Shown here piece by piece: positions 24,041 to 36,073 of a stretch of 64,000 bases of DNA. The notes below the pieces were generated by a model. The model had not been told where the DNA came from. It saw only the letters and a program-made list of their open reading frames with translations, and did no database searches. Position numbers and translations under genes: made by a program. This DNA is from Cryptomeria japonica (Eukaryota; Streptophyta; Pinopsida; Cupressales; Cupressaceae): positions 101,477,897-101,541,896 of the forward strand of contig NC_081407.1 in the NCBI RefSeq assembly GCF_030272615.1. The letters are read 5' to 3'. Each line of letters begins with the position of its first letter. Position 1 is the stretch's first letter.

Positions 24041-25701
24041 TATTGGAATTGAGTTGTCATTGATGTCAACCGGTATAGCAGGCAAGCTACTGGTAGAGGT
24101 ATGTCATCCGGTATGAAGGAGAGTTTACCAGTATGGTGGAGGACAAGTAGTTATCGAGTCTATCAGTGACTTCACCAGTATAAGGTGAGATGCATGTGTG
24201 TGCTAGCATGTTGAGTGATAACCAGTAGAGCATAAACTAGTCTGGAGGTTGGCTGCTTATTTTTGATGAAGAGGCAGAATGTTAATGTTACCACAAACAA
24301 CCAGAGGTGAATATGTGCTAGTGGTGTAGTATGCACTGATGATTAGCATGAGGAGAAGGTCTCACCGGTAAAGGTGTGTACCGGTAAGAGTTTTCTAAGT
24401 GATCAAGTATAAACTAACCTTGTGTCAGTGAGCTGGGTGATTGACTATTGTGATGCCATGTGGAGATGAGGTGGCAAACATACAGAGGTCAGTGAAGCCT
24501 CCATCGACTTGGTTGTTGAAACAACTAGTCGACTTTAATGAAATAACCATAAATCACGGGATGGTAACTGAGTGATGCGGCTTGAGGAAGAAAGAATGAC
24601 AGAGAAAGATCAGGGAGTAGTTGGTGCCTGGATTGATGTAAAGAAATCAGACTACAAGAAGATCTTGAGAAGGAAACAACAGAGCTTTTTATGAGTCGAC
24701 AGATTTCAAGGTAGAAAATCATGTATGAGATTGCTACCTTTAGCAAGTATGCATTGGATAATGGAAAACATGTGCAGATGCATTCCTTGAATATAGGTGA
24801 TCGATCCAAGATAGACTGGATCGGATCTCATGCTGATTTTGTCGAGTGAAGGAAACCCTAACCGCCTCAAGTTTGAATTGATTCTTGGTGGGAAAGCTCA
24901 AGTTTAAATATGATGACTTGAGACTGTGATTGTTGTTGTTGCAGAGTAAAGGTAAGTATGAAACTATTGTTTCAGAGCCAAAGTTATAAACACTTGATGT
25001 GTTTATGAGTGAAGGGTGTACCAGTGGGAAGAAGTAAGGTAAATCGATGTAAGGAACAAATCAATGGAGAAAGCATAAAACACAGAAGTGGCAAGCCAAC
25101 AAAGGTGGTTCTTGATAAAGAATGATCAAGTGTGAGTTGATGAGAAAAGACATTGTGAGAGTGGACTTAGAAAAGTATTCAGCAGAGCCAAGTTGCAGAG
25201 AAGGAGAAGAGGATACAGACCGATAAGGTTGAAACCAACAAAGAAGAATATTGTATTTAGTTGTAATAGTGATTTCATTTCCATTACTAAGCTTTATATT
25301 GTATTCACTAAGTTGGAGCTTAGTGACGGGGTTTTAGCTCCTTTAGGTTGTAGCCTATAAATTGTGCAGGGGTTGGTGCTCATAAATCAGGGGTTGGTGC
25401 CCTAAATATTGTATATAGAGTTTCTTTGTGAGGTTGGATTTGAGCAGAAGATCTCCAACAGCTATTCTCACTGAGGTTTTCCCCGTATTGGGTTTTCCTC
25501 ATATATCTGGAGTTGTGTGTTGCATTCTTGTGCTTGTGTTATGTTAATGTTTTATAAAATCTATTAACATACCTAGTTTGCACTACTTGAGCTACCAGTT
25601 ATCAACTAGTTTGTCTTTATATACTACTGCTATCTCTTTGTTAAAGAAAAAGAGTTTAAATCATTGATTCACCCCCTGTCAGTGATCCATTATGTCCAAC
25701 A
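24041..25701 (+). mobile_element. 5' LTR of the plus-strand copia
   Basis: The right end is fixed by the PBS (TCCAACA, 25695-25701). The left end is inferred from TATTGGA at 24041, a mutated TGTTGGA inverted partner, followed by tcattgatgtcaac, which sits near the start of related copia LTRs. Contains the GGTTTTCCCC/GGGTTTTCC motif (25474-25498) and the gattcaccccct LTR tip (about 25666). Confidence 0.7.
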
Positions 25702-25703
25702 TT

Positions 25704-25716
25704 TGGTATCAGATCC
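25704..25716 (+). promoter_or_regulatory. Initiator-Met primer-binding site
   Basis: TGGTATCAGATCC, one base from the standard TGGTATCAGAGCC, two bases after the LTR. Confidence 0.9.
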
Positions 25717-25777
25717 TAGGTACCCTATTTTGTCAAAAGCGCTCTCTAGCTTGGGTAGATCTCATCAAGTGTTCACA

Positions 25778-27175
25778 ATGGCAATAAATGAATCCACCTG
25801 CTCAAAAGCTCCTATGTTTGATGGTGTCAACTATGCCTTTTGGAATAGAAGAATGAAACCAATTTTTCCTCACTAGGTTGTGATGTATGGATGTTAGTTT
25901 TAAATGGGCACACTGTCCCTAATAATCCCCCTACCAATCCAGATGCTAATAGGGAATATGAGAACAATCTTAAAGCTAAGAATGTCATTCTTAGTGCGTT
26001 GTCTGATAATGAGTTTGTCAAAGTTATGCACTACTCCTTTGCCAAGGAGACTTGGGATAAGTTGCAGAAGATATTTGAAGGCAACGCTAAAGTCAAGGAA
26101 GCCAAGTTCTAGACTTTGAGAGATGAAGAGAAGATTGTTGACTATCTCCAAAGGGTTTATGAAACAACAAACACCACTAGAGGGCTTGGAGATGAAATAA
26201 AAGATGAGGTGGTAGTGAAGAAAATACTTAGATCTCTTATATCTAAGTATGATACAAAGGTTTCAGCAATAGAAGAAGCAAAAGATCTGAAAGTCTTCAC
26301 AATAGATGAGTTGTATGGCTCCCTAACTACTTATGTGATGAGGACTGCCAGTGCTGATGCTGTGAAGAAAGAAAATGCATTCAAGGCATCAAGAAAAGGA
26401 AAAGAAGAATCCACTCATGATGCAACCAGTGAAGACTCTGATGACATCATGGCAAATTTTGTTAGAAAAATCAAGATAGGTTCAAGCAAATACAAAGGCA
26501 AGTTGCATTTGAAATGTTTCAACTGTGGAAAGATTAGACATTTTGCTGCTAAATGTCCTTATGGTGATAAGAATGAAGATGTTCAATCAAGTGGGAGCAG
26601 ATCATATGGTAAGGATAGGAAGAAAAATGTCTATCGACATGGTAGAAGAGGCTACTGGAAGCAGAGTAGTCTTTACACACATGAAAATGATACCAGAGAT
26701 GAGGAAAGTGCTTCAGATGACTATTGCAGTGGAGATGAAGTCAAAGCAAACCTGAAGAAGGAGAAGAGGAAGAGAAAGAAGGTGAAGTAGATCTTGAAGC
26801 ACAACTTATTAGTGCCTTAGATGAGCTAAAGAGAACAAGAACAAATTTGAAGAACGTAAAAAAGGTTGCAGCTAAAGAACAACAGTTGTTGGAACAATCT
26901 CTTGAAGAGTCCGAGAAAACTATTGCAGATCTAAAACTCCAATTGGAAGAGGCCATGAGGATGTGTGAAGTCACTAGTACAGATCTGAGTGAAAAGGAAA
27001 GGAACACCAGAATCTCGAAGCAGAAATAGTGAAACTCTGGAAGGACTTGGAGAAAAGTCAGGAAGAAATAAAAGTGAGAAGCAAATATGAAGGCAACACT
27101 GAAGCTCTGGACAAGATGCTGAGAAAACAAAAGCAATCCCAAGATATCGATGGCTTAGGTTTTCAAGAAGGTTAA
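25778..27175 (+). pseudogene. copia gag: capsid, first zinc knuckle and coiled coil
   Basis: Starts MAINESTCSKAPMFDG, the usual copia gag opening. A stop at 25875 and a frame change precede the capsid block (NVILSALSDNEFVKVM, WDKLQKIFEGNAKVKEAK). After a TAG at 26110 the long frame 26116-26790 gives LRDEEKIVDYLQRVYE, KKILRSLISKYDTKV, DELYGSLTTY and the knuckle CFNCGKIRHFAAKCP (about 26518). Next is an acidic linker and a heptad-rich coiled coil (26780-27030, EQQLLEQSLEESEKTIADL). It ends with a leucine-Gly-Phe motif (DKMLRKQKQSQDIDGLGF, about 27110). Confidence 0.88.
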
Positions 27176-27256
27176 ATTTAAAACAACAAAGACACATCTG
27201 ATAAGTAAATACAATTCACTTCTTCAAATAAAGGTGAAGAGAAGAAGACATTCAAG

Positions 27257-28207
27257 GTGGGCAAGGATACTGATAAGAAGACATATGCAGATGTTGCTGA
27301 AAACCGCTACACAAACCAGTATGCTCAGTCAATGAACCAGAGACCATACTCAATGCACCGACATACAGATTCAAGGAGAAATGTGAGTACTGATCATGAA
27401 GGATTCACAAGGGTTAGCAATATGAAAGGAAGACCCCCGGTGAGGCAGCCATTTGCAGGTTCAAGAAAACCTAACCGGTATGTTCCAATTTTTCATGGTT
27501 ATTGTCACTGGTGTAATAAGTTTGGTCATAGAATGGAAGATTGTAGGAAAATGAATGTCAATCCTTTTTTTGAGAGTAGAAACTCATTTTCTGTATTACA
27601 AATTAAAATTTTCATATGTTATAAATGCAACGAGCTTGGTCACAAAAGTTATGAATGTAGGAGCAATATGCAAATGTACTACAAGAATGTACTGAGTACA
27701 TCTTTTAGTGCTAATGTGAAATGCTATAAGTGTCAAGATTTTGGTCACATAGCAAGGAACTGTCAACTGAGACTTGACAAGCAAAAGAGAGTTGTGCTGG
27801 ATGAGAAGTTGGAAACAAAACCGGAACACAAAGTGATAGAGGAGGAAAAGAAAGAAGAGAAACCGGTTTTGGTAGAGACGGAGAAAAACAAGACAGAGTC
27901 CAGCCTAATTGTGCAGACTGCTCTACATGCTAAAAGGAGGAACTTATGGGTAGTTGATAGTAGTTGCTCAAATCACATGACTGGAGATAAGAAAAATTTC
28001 ATCAAGCTTGATGATTGGAATGGTGGTTCAGTCCTGTTTGATGACAACTCCTCCATCAAGATCAAAGGTCGAGGTACACTGAATATTGATGGAAAGATCA
28101 AGGTTCATGATGTGTGCTATGTGGAAGGTTTGAAGCATGACCTGTTGAGTGTAAGTCAGATGTGTAACACAGGGTATAAGTTCTCATTTGACTCTACTGG
28201 TTGTTAG
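27257..28207 (+). pseudogene. copia gag C-terminus with three more zinc knuckles, and protease
   Basis: One 316-residue open frame. Knuckles: CHWCNKFGHRMEDC (about 27506), CYKCNELGHKSYEC (about 27619) and CYKCQDFGHIARNC (about 27722). A Lys/Glu-rich linker leads to the protease active site LWVVDSSCSNHMTGDKK (about 27945), where D-S-G reads D-S-S, followed by GGSVLFDDNSSIKIKGRG and VCYVEGLKHDLLSVSQM. The frame ends at TAG 28205; protease would continue another short distance. With the knuckle near 26518, the element has four CCHC knuckles, more than the one usual in copia gag. Confidence 0.9.
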
Positions 28208-28319
28208 ATAAGAAAGCAGAGTATCGGTTAGGTGGTAGCATAAGGAAAGAGAACTGAGGGAAATGTCTACAATCTTGAAGGAATGTTATGAGTCCAATGC
28301 ATAATGGGACAGGTTGATG

Positions 28320-29090
28320 AAAGCTAGTTGTGGTACTGGATATTAGGCCATGTGAATTTTGATAATCTGGTTAAGATAAGAAAGACCTGGTGTGTGAGAA
28401 ACATACCTTAGATCATAAAACCAACAAATACATTTTGTGATGAATGTGTCAGAGGTAAGAAAGAAAAGGTCAACTTTAAAACAAAGGAATATAACACCTC
28501 AAGACCTTTGAAGCTGATACATATAGACTTATGTGGGCCAACAAGGACAAGAGCATTGGTCGGTGAAAGGTATTTCATGCTACTTATAGATGATTACTCA
28601 AGAATGACTTGGGTAACCTTCTTGCATGATAAGTCACAAGCATTTGAGAGGTTCAAGATTTTTAGAAGATGGTGGAAAATGAAAGTGGATATTGGATAAA
28701 ATGCTTAAGATCAGACCGGGGTGGAGAATTCTCTTCAAATGAGTTTTTTGACTATTGTGAGAGACATGGAATCCAAAGATAGTACTCAACTGCAAGGACA
28801 CCTCAACAAAATAGGGTGGTAGAGAGGAAAAACATGATAGTGAAGGAGATGGCCAGGACAATGTTAAATGAGGCCAACATATCAGATATATACTGGAAGG
28901 AAGTAGTTCATGGTGTTGTATACACTTTAAACCAGCTAGAGTTAAGAGTGAACAGTAGATGACCCCTTATGAGTTGTGGAATGAAAGGAAACCATGACTC
29001 AAACACTTCAAAGTGTTTGGAAGTAAGTGCTTCATCAAGAGAGATGCTGATGGATTGGGAATTTTTGATTCCTAGAGTGATGAAGGAATT
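28320..29090 (+). pseudogene. copia integrase, multiple frame changes
   Basis: The zinc-binding part shows ILGHVNFDNLVKI and FCDECVRGKKEKV. The core frame 28508-28699 gives LIHIDLCGPTRTRA (first Asp) and LLIDDYSRMTWVTFL. After a stop the next frame carries a SDRGGEF-type block and TPQQNRVVERKN (catalytic Glu, about 28800-28830), then the C-terminal domain. Frameshifts at about 28700 and 28945-28960 break it. Confidence 0.88.
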
Positions 29091-29093
29091 TTC

Positions 29094-30131
29094 TTGGGAT
29101 ACTCAGCCAATAGTAAAGCCTACAAATTCTACAACAAGAGATTGAGAAGAGTGGTTGAGAGTGTAAATGTGAGAATAGATGAAGACTCATGCAGAGGACA
29201 ATCTACACCTCCACCCTACATTGATGATTCGGATGTTGAATATGAAGAACAATCTGATAATGGACTGGTAGAAGATGTACCAAACAAGATTCCCAACCAG
29301 TATGTGCAAAAGAATCATCTGGAAGAACAAATCATAGGGGATAGGAATGAAGGTGTGCAGACCAAAAGGAGATTAGCCTGGGAAGGTGAGCAAGTAAATT
29401 TTCATCTCATGACTGAAGTAGATCCCAAAACCTTTGATGATGCTAGCAAAAGTGAAAAGTGGATAGATTCCATGGATGAAGAATTGAGACAAATTAAGAA
29501 AAATAAGACTTGGAAACTTGTCCCTAGACTAGCAGACAAGAATGTCATAGGTACCAAATGGGTCTATCGGAACAAGAAGAATGAAGAAGGTAAGATAGTC
29601 CAACATAATGCAAGGTTAGTTTGCAAAAGGTATGCTCAAGTTTAAGGTATTGACTTTGAAGAAACCTTTGCACCGGTTGCTAGATTAGAGGCAATAAGAT
29701 TTTTTTTAGCTTTCTCAGCCTATAAGGGATATAAGGTATATCAGATGGATGTAAAATCTAATTTTCTCAATGGTAATATTGAAGAAGAGGTGTATATGGA
29801 ACAATCAGAAGGGTACTCATTGCATGAAGATGAGAGTTTGGTATGCCAGTTGAAGAAAGACTTGTATGGTTTGAAGCAGGCTCCCAGAGCATGGTATTCC
29901 CAATTAGAAAATTACTTGAAGGAGCAAGGATTCCAGAAAGGGAATGCAAACAACAACTTGTATGTCAACGAAAATGGAGATCACATGATTATTGTTGTTG
30001 TATATGTGGATGATATTATCTTTGGTGGAGATAAGGACATCATGTGCAAAGAATTTGCAAAACAGATGAAGACAGAGGTTGAGATGTCCATGCTGGGTGA
30101 GTTGTTCTATTTTCTTGGTTTGCAAATTTTA
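29094..30131 (+). pseudogene. copia linker and reverse transcriptase, YVDD kept
   Basis: The frame 29094-29645 holds the integrase-RT linker, then KWIDSMDEELRQIKKNKTW and NVIGTKWVYRNKKNEEGK. A TAA at 29643 interrupts before [15 protein letters not shown]. The frame 29745-30134 has [35 protein letters not shown] and the intact catalytic [10 protein letters not shown] (about 30000-30030), then [13 protein letters not shown]. Only one stop separates the two frames over about 350 residues, so this is the best preserved domain in the element. Confidence 0.92.
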
Positions 30132-30957
30132 TAGTAGGGGAAAGGAATTTTAATCTCCCAAACCAAGTATATGAAAGACATGAAGAAGAAATTTCAAATG
30201 GAGGACAACAAACCAGTTAGTACTCCCATGGTTACCGATTGTAAGTTGAGAAAACCAGATGAATCATCGGAAGTTGAGAAAACACTATATAGGTCTATGA
30301 TCGGTAGTTTGTTGTATTTAACATCATCTAGACTAGATATTGTATAAGTTGCTTGTATGGTAGCAAGATTCCAAGCTGCTCCTAAATAGTCTCACCTAAA
30401 TGTAGTCAGAAGGATCTTTAGGTATCTGCAAGGAACTATCAACTATGGTCTATGGTATCTAAAGAGAGGAGATTTCTCTTTGCAAGCTTATACTGAAGTA
30501 GATTGGGCAGGAAATATAGATGACCATAAAAGTATAAGTGGATGTGATTTCTACTTAGGAGACTAGTTAGTATCATGGCACAACAAGAAGCAAGGTTCAG
30601 TGTCATTATCTATTGTTGAGGCAGAATATATAGCAATTGCTACATGTTGTTCACCAGTTCTATGGATGAACCATACATTGAAAGACATATAAGTGGAGAT
30701 ACCAGAACCCATTCCAATCTAGTGTGATAACTCAAGTGCAATAAACATCTCCAAGAATCTAGTAATGCACTCAAGAACAAAACACATTGCAATAAAGTAT
30801 CACTTCTTGAGGGAGAAGGTAGCAGACAATGAATTCATAGTAGAATATGTTCCAACTGGTGAGCATATTGCGGACATATTTACCAATCCACTTCCATTGG
30901 GTCCTTTTGAGTACTTGAGACAAAAATTGGGAGTTGTCCCACCATCTGGTAGCACTT
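30132..30957 (+). pseudogene. copia RNase H, several stops
   Basis: After TAG stops at 30132-30137 the same frame continues: LISQTKYMKDM, YRSMIGSLLYLTSSRLDIV, YLQGTINYGLWYLKRGD, an altered catalytic block AYTEVDWAGNIDD (Asp reads Glu), EAEYIAIATCC, CDNSSAINISKNLVM, KHIAIKYHFLRE, HIADIFTNPLPLGPFEYLRQKLGV. At least six in-frame stops. The final Gly-Ser-Thr stop is at 30957. Confidence 0.9.
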
Positions 30958-30981
30958 AAATGCATGAGAGGATGCATGATT

Positions 30982-31856
30982 TGTTAGGTCCCGGGGAAAA
31001 CTAGGAGGGGGGGGGGTGAATCAGTTGTCTAATAATTTTAATCCAAAACGACTTAAACAACTTTAATGCATAATACCAGTGAACTAGTCTTTTATGCAGG
31101 TAGATAGATTTATCAGTTAATTGCAATACCGGTAAGAATTAATGCATGAAACAGAAAGAAAAAGTCATCCACAACACATAGCACCAATATTTGTACATGG
31201 AAACCCTGTAAGGGGAAAAACCACACTGGGAAACCTTACCCACAATCAGATGATACTATTGTAGATAGTAAGTGTATACAAATGGGGTCTGCACATGCAG
31301 AAAGGCCAAGTGCCTAGAGCTCACTGCTCAATCACAAATGGGAAGTCACACTGACTTACAGTTGGATGGTTAAATCCAATATGAATGTACTACTCAGATT
31401 AGCATCTTTCTATGCTAGATTTCATACCGGTGTAGTTCTGCTTGTCTTCACAAAAACCTCCTTTAACCTTCAAATGATGTTTGCATGTATAGCTCTGCTT
31501 ATTCTCGCATATACCTTCACATAATTCTTTTTCACATTCCACATCCGATCTTACAAATAAGATCTTACATTTATACACGCCCCTATTGTAAGAGTAATAT
31601 TCACTTATTGGTGAGTAAGCGAATATTGTGGGTCACAAATCCCACCGAGGTTTTTTCCACACTGGGTTTCCTTGTTAAACTACTATGTTATGGTGTGCTT
31701 CTTATGTGGTTGTTATTATTCTTGCTTAATGCATTATTTCTGGTTTACCGATACACAATATTGATATGCATTTCATGTTTTAATTCAAATAAATTCACTA
31801 ACCGGTAAGATACTGATTCACGCCCCCCCCTCTCAGTATCTTTGGGAATCCTAACA
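30982..31856. repeat. Inverted pair of copia LTR 3' ends (palindromic 875-bp unit)
   Basis: The unit starts TGTTAGG and ends CCTAACA. The left arm carries gggggggtgaatcagt (about 31008) and the motif GGAAACCC...GGGGAAAAACC (31199-31222). The right arm carries the same elements in reverse: ggttttttccacactgggtttcc (31649-31671, in parts) and actgattcacgccccccc (about 31812). Each arm is therefore the 3' half of a copia LTR, in opposite orientations. The junction is near 31540, beside gatcttacaaataagatc, a small palindrome. Confidence 0.75.
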
Positions 31857-31879
31857 AGACCATGACTCCATGCCATTGT

Positions 31880-32740
31880 CTTGGGAAGGACCAAGGCACT
31901 ACGCCCCTATCCTTGACAATTTTCTACACTTCTAAGACTTTTGGGTGGTGTTGTTTCCTTTTTTCGGATCTGAAACTGCCTTCGAATACCTGTTTCTGCA
32001 CCTACAACTCAAAAGGGGAGGTTTGAGGTGGCTATATAGGGTTTTGCCTTAGTTAAACACCTATGTTGATGATTTATACCTCCACGAATAGCCAATAATA
32101 TACTAAAAATGTGTGTGCAAGAACCTTATATATGTGCAAGATCCTAAGAATGAAAGCAAACAACCTAGAGCAACCCTAAAGAGTAAACCCTAATTGGTTA
32201 TAATTGACAAAGTAAGTTCTCTAAATTGACAATGCAAAGTGATCTAAAACATGAATGAAAATCAAAATGAAGCTTATGCAAACACATGAAAACAACATGA
32301 AACCATATCGAACCCCAAGGGAGAGGTACAAGCCAATCCTTAGTTGATGATCTCCTATTGTTCTTCTACATCTTCAAAAGCTCCCAATTGTTAAAATGAT
32401 GCTTGATGAATGTTTGATGGATGAATATTGAATTTTGTTGAAGAATTCAAAGATCTACTCTTTTGCTACAAAGAAGGCTCTAATACTGTAAAAACTTGTT
32501 CTTAGATTCTTCGAAGAAGGACCTCTACAAATGAAGAAAGAGAGCTCTTAAGTATGGAACCCTAGATCTTAATTTCATGTTTAGGATGACCTAGGATTTG
32601 AATTTATCGCTGATATTTTGGGGTTAAGCATTACCATATCATAGGATTGTGCTCCTGAAATTTCAGGAAAAAATCCGCGGACCATGTGCATTCCTGCCAC
32701 GGTTTGGCTAAATTTTCACCAAATTTTTGGGGCCATTAGA
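31880..32740 (-). mobile_element. Diverged Tat/Ogre-type gypsy LTR fragment, minus strand
   Basis: Shares landmarks, in order, with the LTR at 59982-61209: a ggacc...cc hairpin-like element (about 31889), a cctgtttctgcacctacaac block (about 31995) where the LTR has cctgcaacctacac, gatctcct (about 32349), and a second ggacc...ccacggt element (32676-32705) preceded by gaaatttcaggaaaaaat, which is shared with the leader at 59530. Highly diverged; identity is inferred from order rather than strict alignment. Confidence 0.5.
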
Positions 32741-32844
32741 TATGATGATATTAGTGCGCATCCCAAACTTACAATTGATTATGAGATGTTTTGATATTAG
32801 TGTGTGTATATATTGAAAAAACATACAAAACTAAACACTATTTT

Positions 32845-32863
32845 AAAAAAACATATATATGTA

Positions 32864-32896
<33 letters not shown>

Positions 32897-32996
32897 ATGT
32901 ATACGTATATGTATATGTATATGTATGTATATATATGTATATGTATGTATGTATACGTATATTTTAATGTATGTATATGTATATGTATATATGTAT
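32845..32996. repeat. ATGT/GTAT-type compound microsatellite
   Basis: Runs of tg, atgt and atatgt units over about 150 bases. Frames through it are artefacts. Confidence 0.95.
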
Positions 32997-32999
32997 GAA

Positions 33000-33545
33000 G
33001 AGTATGTGTATGAGCAGTAAGGTGTGGATGTTAGTGAGAGAGAAGAAGAGAGTGCAGTGTGAAGTAGAATAAGTCCAAAAATAATAAGAGCGAAGGTGTA
33101 TGAGCAAGTGCAATGTTGCAGTAATCCTTTACTAGATCTACTACAAGTAGTTGGAGTGACATAGTGTAGACTGTGGTGCAGTAATCCTTTACTAGATCTA
33201 CTACAGATAGTTGTGAACAGGTTGGAGATATCCTTTACTGGATCTGTTATTAGTTTCTATGAGTTAATATTTGAGCCTATATTGGAACTAATCTCATGCA
33301 TTAGGAGATGCAATTTTCCTTAGCTAATTTATTTTCTATTATAGTGAGCATTCCGACAGTGAGCCGCTTTGTAATCTGGTAGTGAGCCATCCGGTAGTGA
33401 GCCACCCATTTTGTAAACACCATATAAATCTAGTTATATTATCTTGAGAGTTAACCATCTCCATGGTTTTTCCCATTTGGGTTCTCCACGTATAAAATCT
33501 TGTGAGTTAACCCTCAACTTAACAAACATTGACCAAGAATCCCAT
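33000..33545 (+). mobile_element. LTR-like end, copia type, plus strand
   Basis: Contains the conserved motif ggtttttcccatttgggtt (33465-33483) followed by ctccacgtataaaatcttgtg, as in plant copia LTRs. A 60-bp tandem unit (tgcagtaatcctttactag) occurs at 33117 and 33177, with a partial third at about 33228. No PBS follows, so it may be a solo or broken LTR. Confidence 0.5.
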
Positions 33546-35017
33546 GGTCTTGGTAAGTTGGGGGAATAATAATGTTCAAAACTGTGAAAAATTAGTAGAA
33601 TGATTGAATGTATTAATCCATATGAAATGAAAGAGTATTTGTAATGAGTGTTGTGTGAGAACTTTTTTACATGTAAAAAGAAAAGTTGGGGAACAACTAG
33701 AATCCAATGTGATCTGATCTAATACCATGTCACATGCTACGACAAAGTTAATAGAAAAAGCCAATCGATATTGTTTAAAGATAAAAATGACATCATTAAA
33801 AAGTTAGCCAAATGTTGTTGGTGCTTGGACTGAGTGTCTTGGGAAATATCTCGAAGATGCAATTAGATTATGCTTGACCATATAGTAATAATAATAATAT
33901 TTATGAAACTTTTAAATAAGATCTCCATTATTTTAATCAAAGGAATTCTAAATAAATTAGAGTATATAAAATTGCAGTTAATATTATTTTCAATGAATTT
34001 AATTGTATCTCTTTTAAATTTTATATTATATAATATTTTTTTTATAAATTAATATAGTTAGTTAGATAGGTTTGTCTTTTAAATAAGAAAATTAACAGTT
34101 ATTTAATTTTTAGATAAGAAATATAAATCATTAATATAAGTGATTAAATATATTTATTTTTTAGATAAGAAATTTGATGATTGATTATAAGAAATTTAAT
34201 ATAGTTGATGAAATATAATAAATTTAATATGATTGATCAAATATGTAAGTAATTTGATAGTTGTTGAATATGATTTATGATATATTTTTATTTTAAATGA
34301 AAACAAAAAGGTTTTTTAAATTCTTAATTTTTTAAAAAACACAGAAAACTAAGCACTATTTTGAAAATTTTATTCATTTAGTAATTACAATATCTAAGTG
34401 TAACTATCTTTTTTAAGATCAATATGTTGTAGACGAGGAATCCACTGCCATAATATAATTCAAAATTAACAAAGTAAATTTGCATTAGTCCTTAAATATG
34501 GGTGCTATAGGTACACTCATTTCATAAAAGTTTCTTCTTTTTATTGATGATCTTAGTGGCATTTGATGCTTAAGCTTTGCAAGAGGAGATTTCCTCCTCT
34601 TTACTCTTCTCCAATCTTAGTCAATTTGGTGAATGCTTTAGGGAAGTAAATATTTTCCTAGAGTCTTGGGAATATTTGGTGACACCTTATTTGATAGATG
34701 TTCTCTTACACACTTTACAACTATCGTAGAATATGTCATAACTAACAACACTTACAACTGTAAGAGAATCCATCATAATTGGCTATTAATAGCTATTTCT
34801 CTTATAACTTGTCATTAACCAATTAGGATGCCCACCTTCTCTATCAAAGAATTTTCCTACCTATCATAGAATTTGATTCTTAAATGTCATAAATTGTCAT
34901 ATGAATCTATGATTTCTCATAATTTGTTAAAACTCCCAAACATTCTGAAACAAAAAATCATTTTTGAGATGTACTAAAGTGAGAATCTAGTATCTTCATA
35001 ACAACAAACTCAACTAG
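33546..35017. other. AT-rich non-coding stretch
   Basis: No coding signal or known repeat. Includes a cluster of gattgat/aaatttaat phrases (34130-34260). Confidence 0.55.
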
Positions 35018-35193
35018 TACTCAATCAATTTCTCTCCATATTTCTTCCTTCTAACTTTGAATTCTTTTTGTTTTCAGATTTCTTATTATTCTTTTGTTGT
35101 AATTCTACTCAATCAATTTCTCTCCATATTTCTTCCTTCTAACTTTGAATTCTTTTTGTTTTCAGATTTCTTATTATTCTTTTGTTGTAATTC
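35018..35193. repeat. 88-bp tandem duplication, essentially perfect
   Basis: The block beginning tactcaatcaatttctctcc at 35018 is repeated at 35106 with no difference that I can see. Perfect identity next to highly diverged DNA points to a recent local duplication. Confidence 0.95.
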
Positions 35194-36073
35194 TAGATGA
35201 GATAGAGCCATTGTTTTTCTGTAATCTTTTACCTCAGAGATAGGAGTCAAATATACAAATTATTAAACGACATTTTCTTCCAATTAAAAATATACTAGAT
35301 CCTACATCAGGTCAACTTCTGCAAAAGATAAAACCTCTTTCTTTGGTGGGATATTTGATTAGAACAAGTCTTAGACAACTAAGATATTCTAAGTTGAAGA
35401 GACCGTTATTTTAGGATCTAAAGTAGAGTTTAAAAAATTGATATGAATTTTGATTGTTTAAATGTGGTACCTTACTTAGATAGAACATTATCATGCTCCA
35501 TTGACTCGATCTCCTCAAAGCTTTCTAGGATGTCAAATTTATTATTGGGTATCCCTCTCAATTTAATTTTTTGGTATAATTTCCAACTCACACTTTTGAA
35601 TATGACTTCAAAAGAATAAAACCATCACCATCTGCTTTATCTAGGCATATTGGAGCCTGAATTTTTAAATTTAGATTTGCAAACTAAGAATTATAGGAAG
35701 CATGTAGGGGTGTGGACTGTAACATTAGATGATTTCTCTTATAGACACCTAAAATTGTTCTTTAACTAAATAAATATTTATTATTTATTTAATTATTTTA
35801 CTTTAATGTCTTCTAATAATCAAATAAATATTTTTATTTATTTAATTAATTCAATAAGCTTCTTCTTTCTAATTTAAATAAATATTTACTATTTATTTAG
35901 ATCCTTCGCTCCTAAATTAAATATATATTAATATATATTTTATTAAATTAATTTATCTATCCCTTTCCTCTATTAATTAAATAAATGTTTTTATTTAACT
36001 AATTCGCTTACCTTATTCCTCTTTTAATGTAAGAGGAAGTTAAGTAGATAAATAACTGCCTATGCTAACCTTG
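35194..36073. other. Non-coding; includes repeated TTATTTATTTAAT phrases
   Basis: Between 35760 and 36000 the phrase aataaatatt.attatttattta recurs about five times at roughly 50-60 bp spacing, an imperfect AT-rich tandem repeat. The remainder shows nothing recognisable. Confidence 0.5.

Larger units (their letters stand above)
24041..30957 (+). mobile_element. Plus-strand Ty1/copia element, 5' LTR and full polyprotein, 3' LTR missing
   Basis: Order: LTR 24041-25701, PBS 25704-25716, gag, protease, integrase, RT, RNase H to the stop near 30957. The gag is unusually elaborate. Downstream of RNase H I expected a second copy of the LTR, but the sequence instead meets an unrelated inverted LTR-end pair at 30982, so the 3' LTR has been lost. 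Confidence 0.9.
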
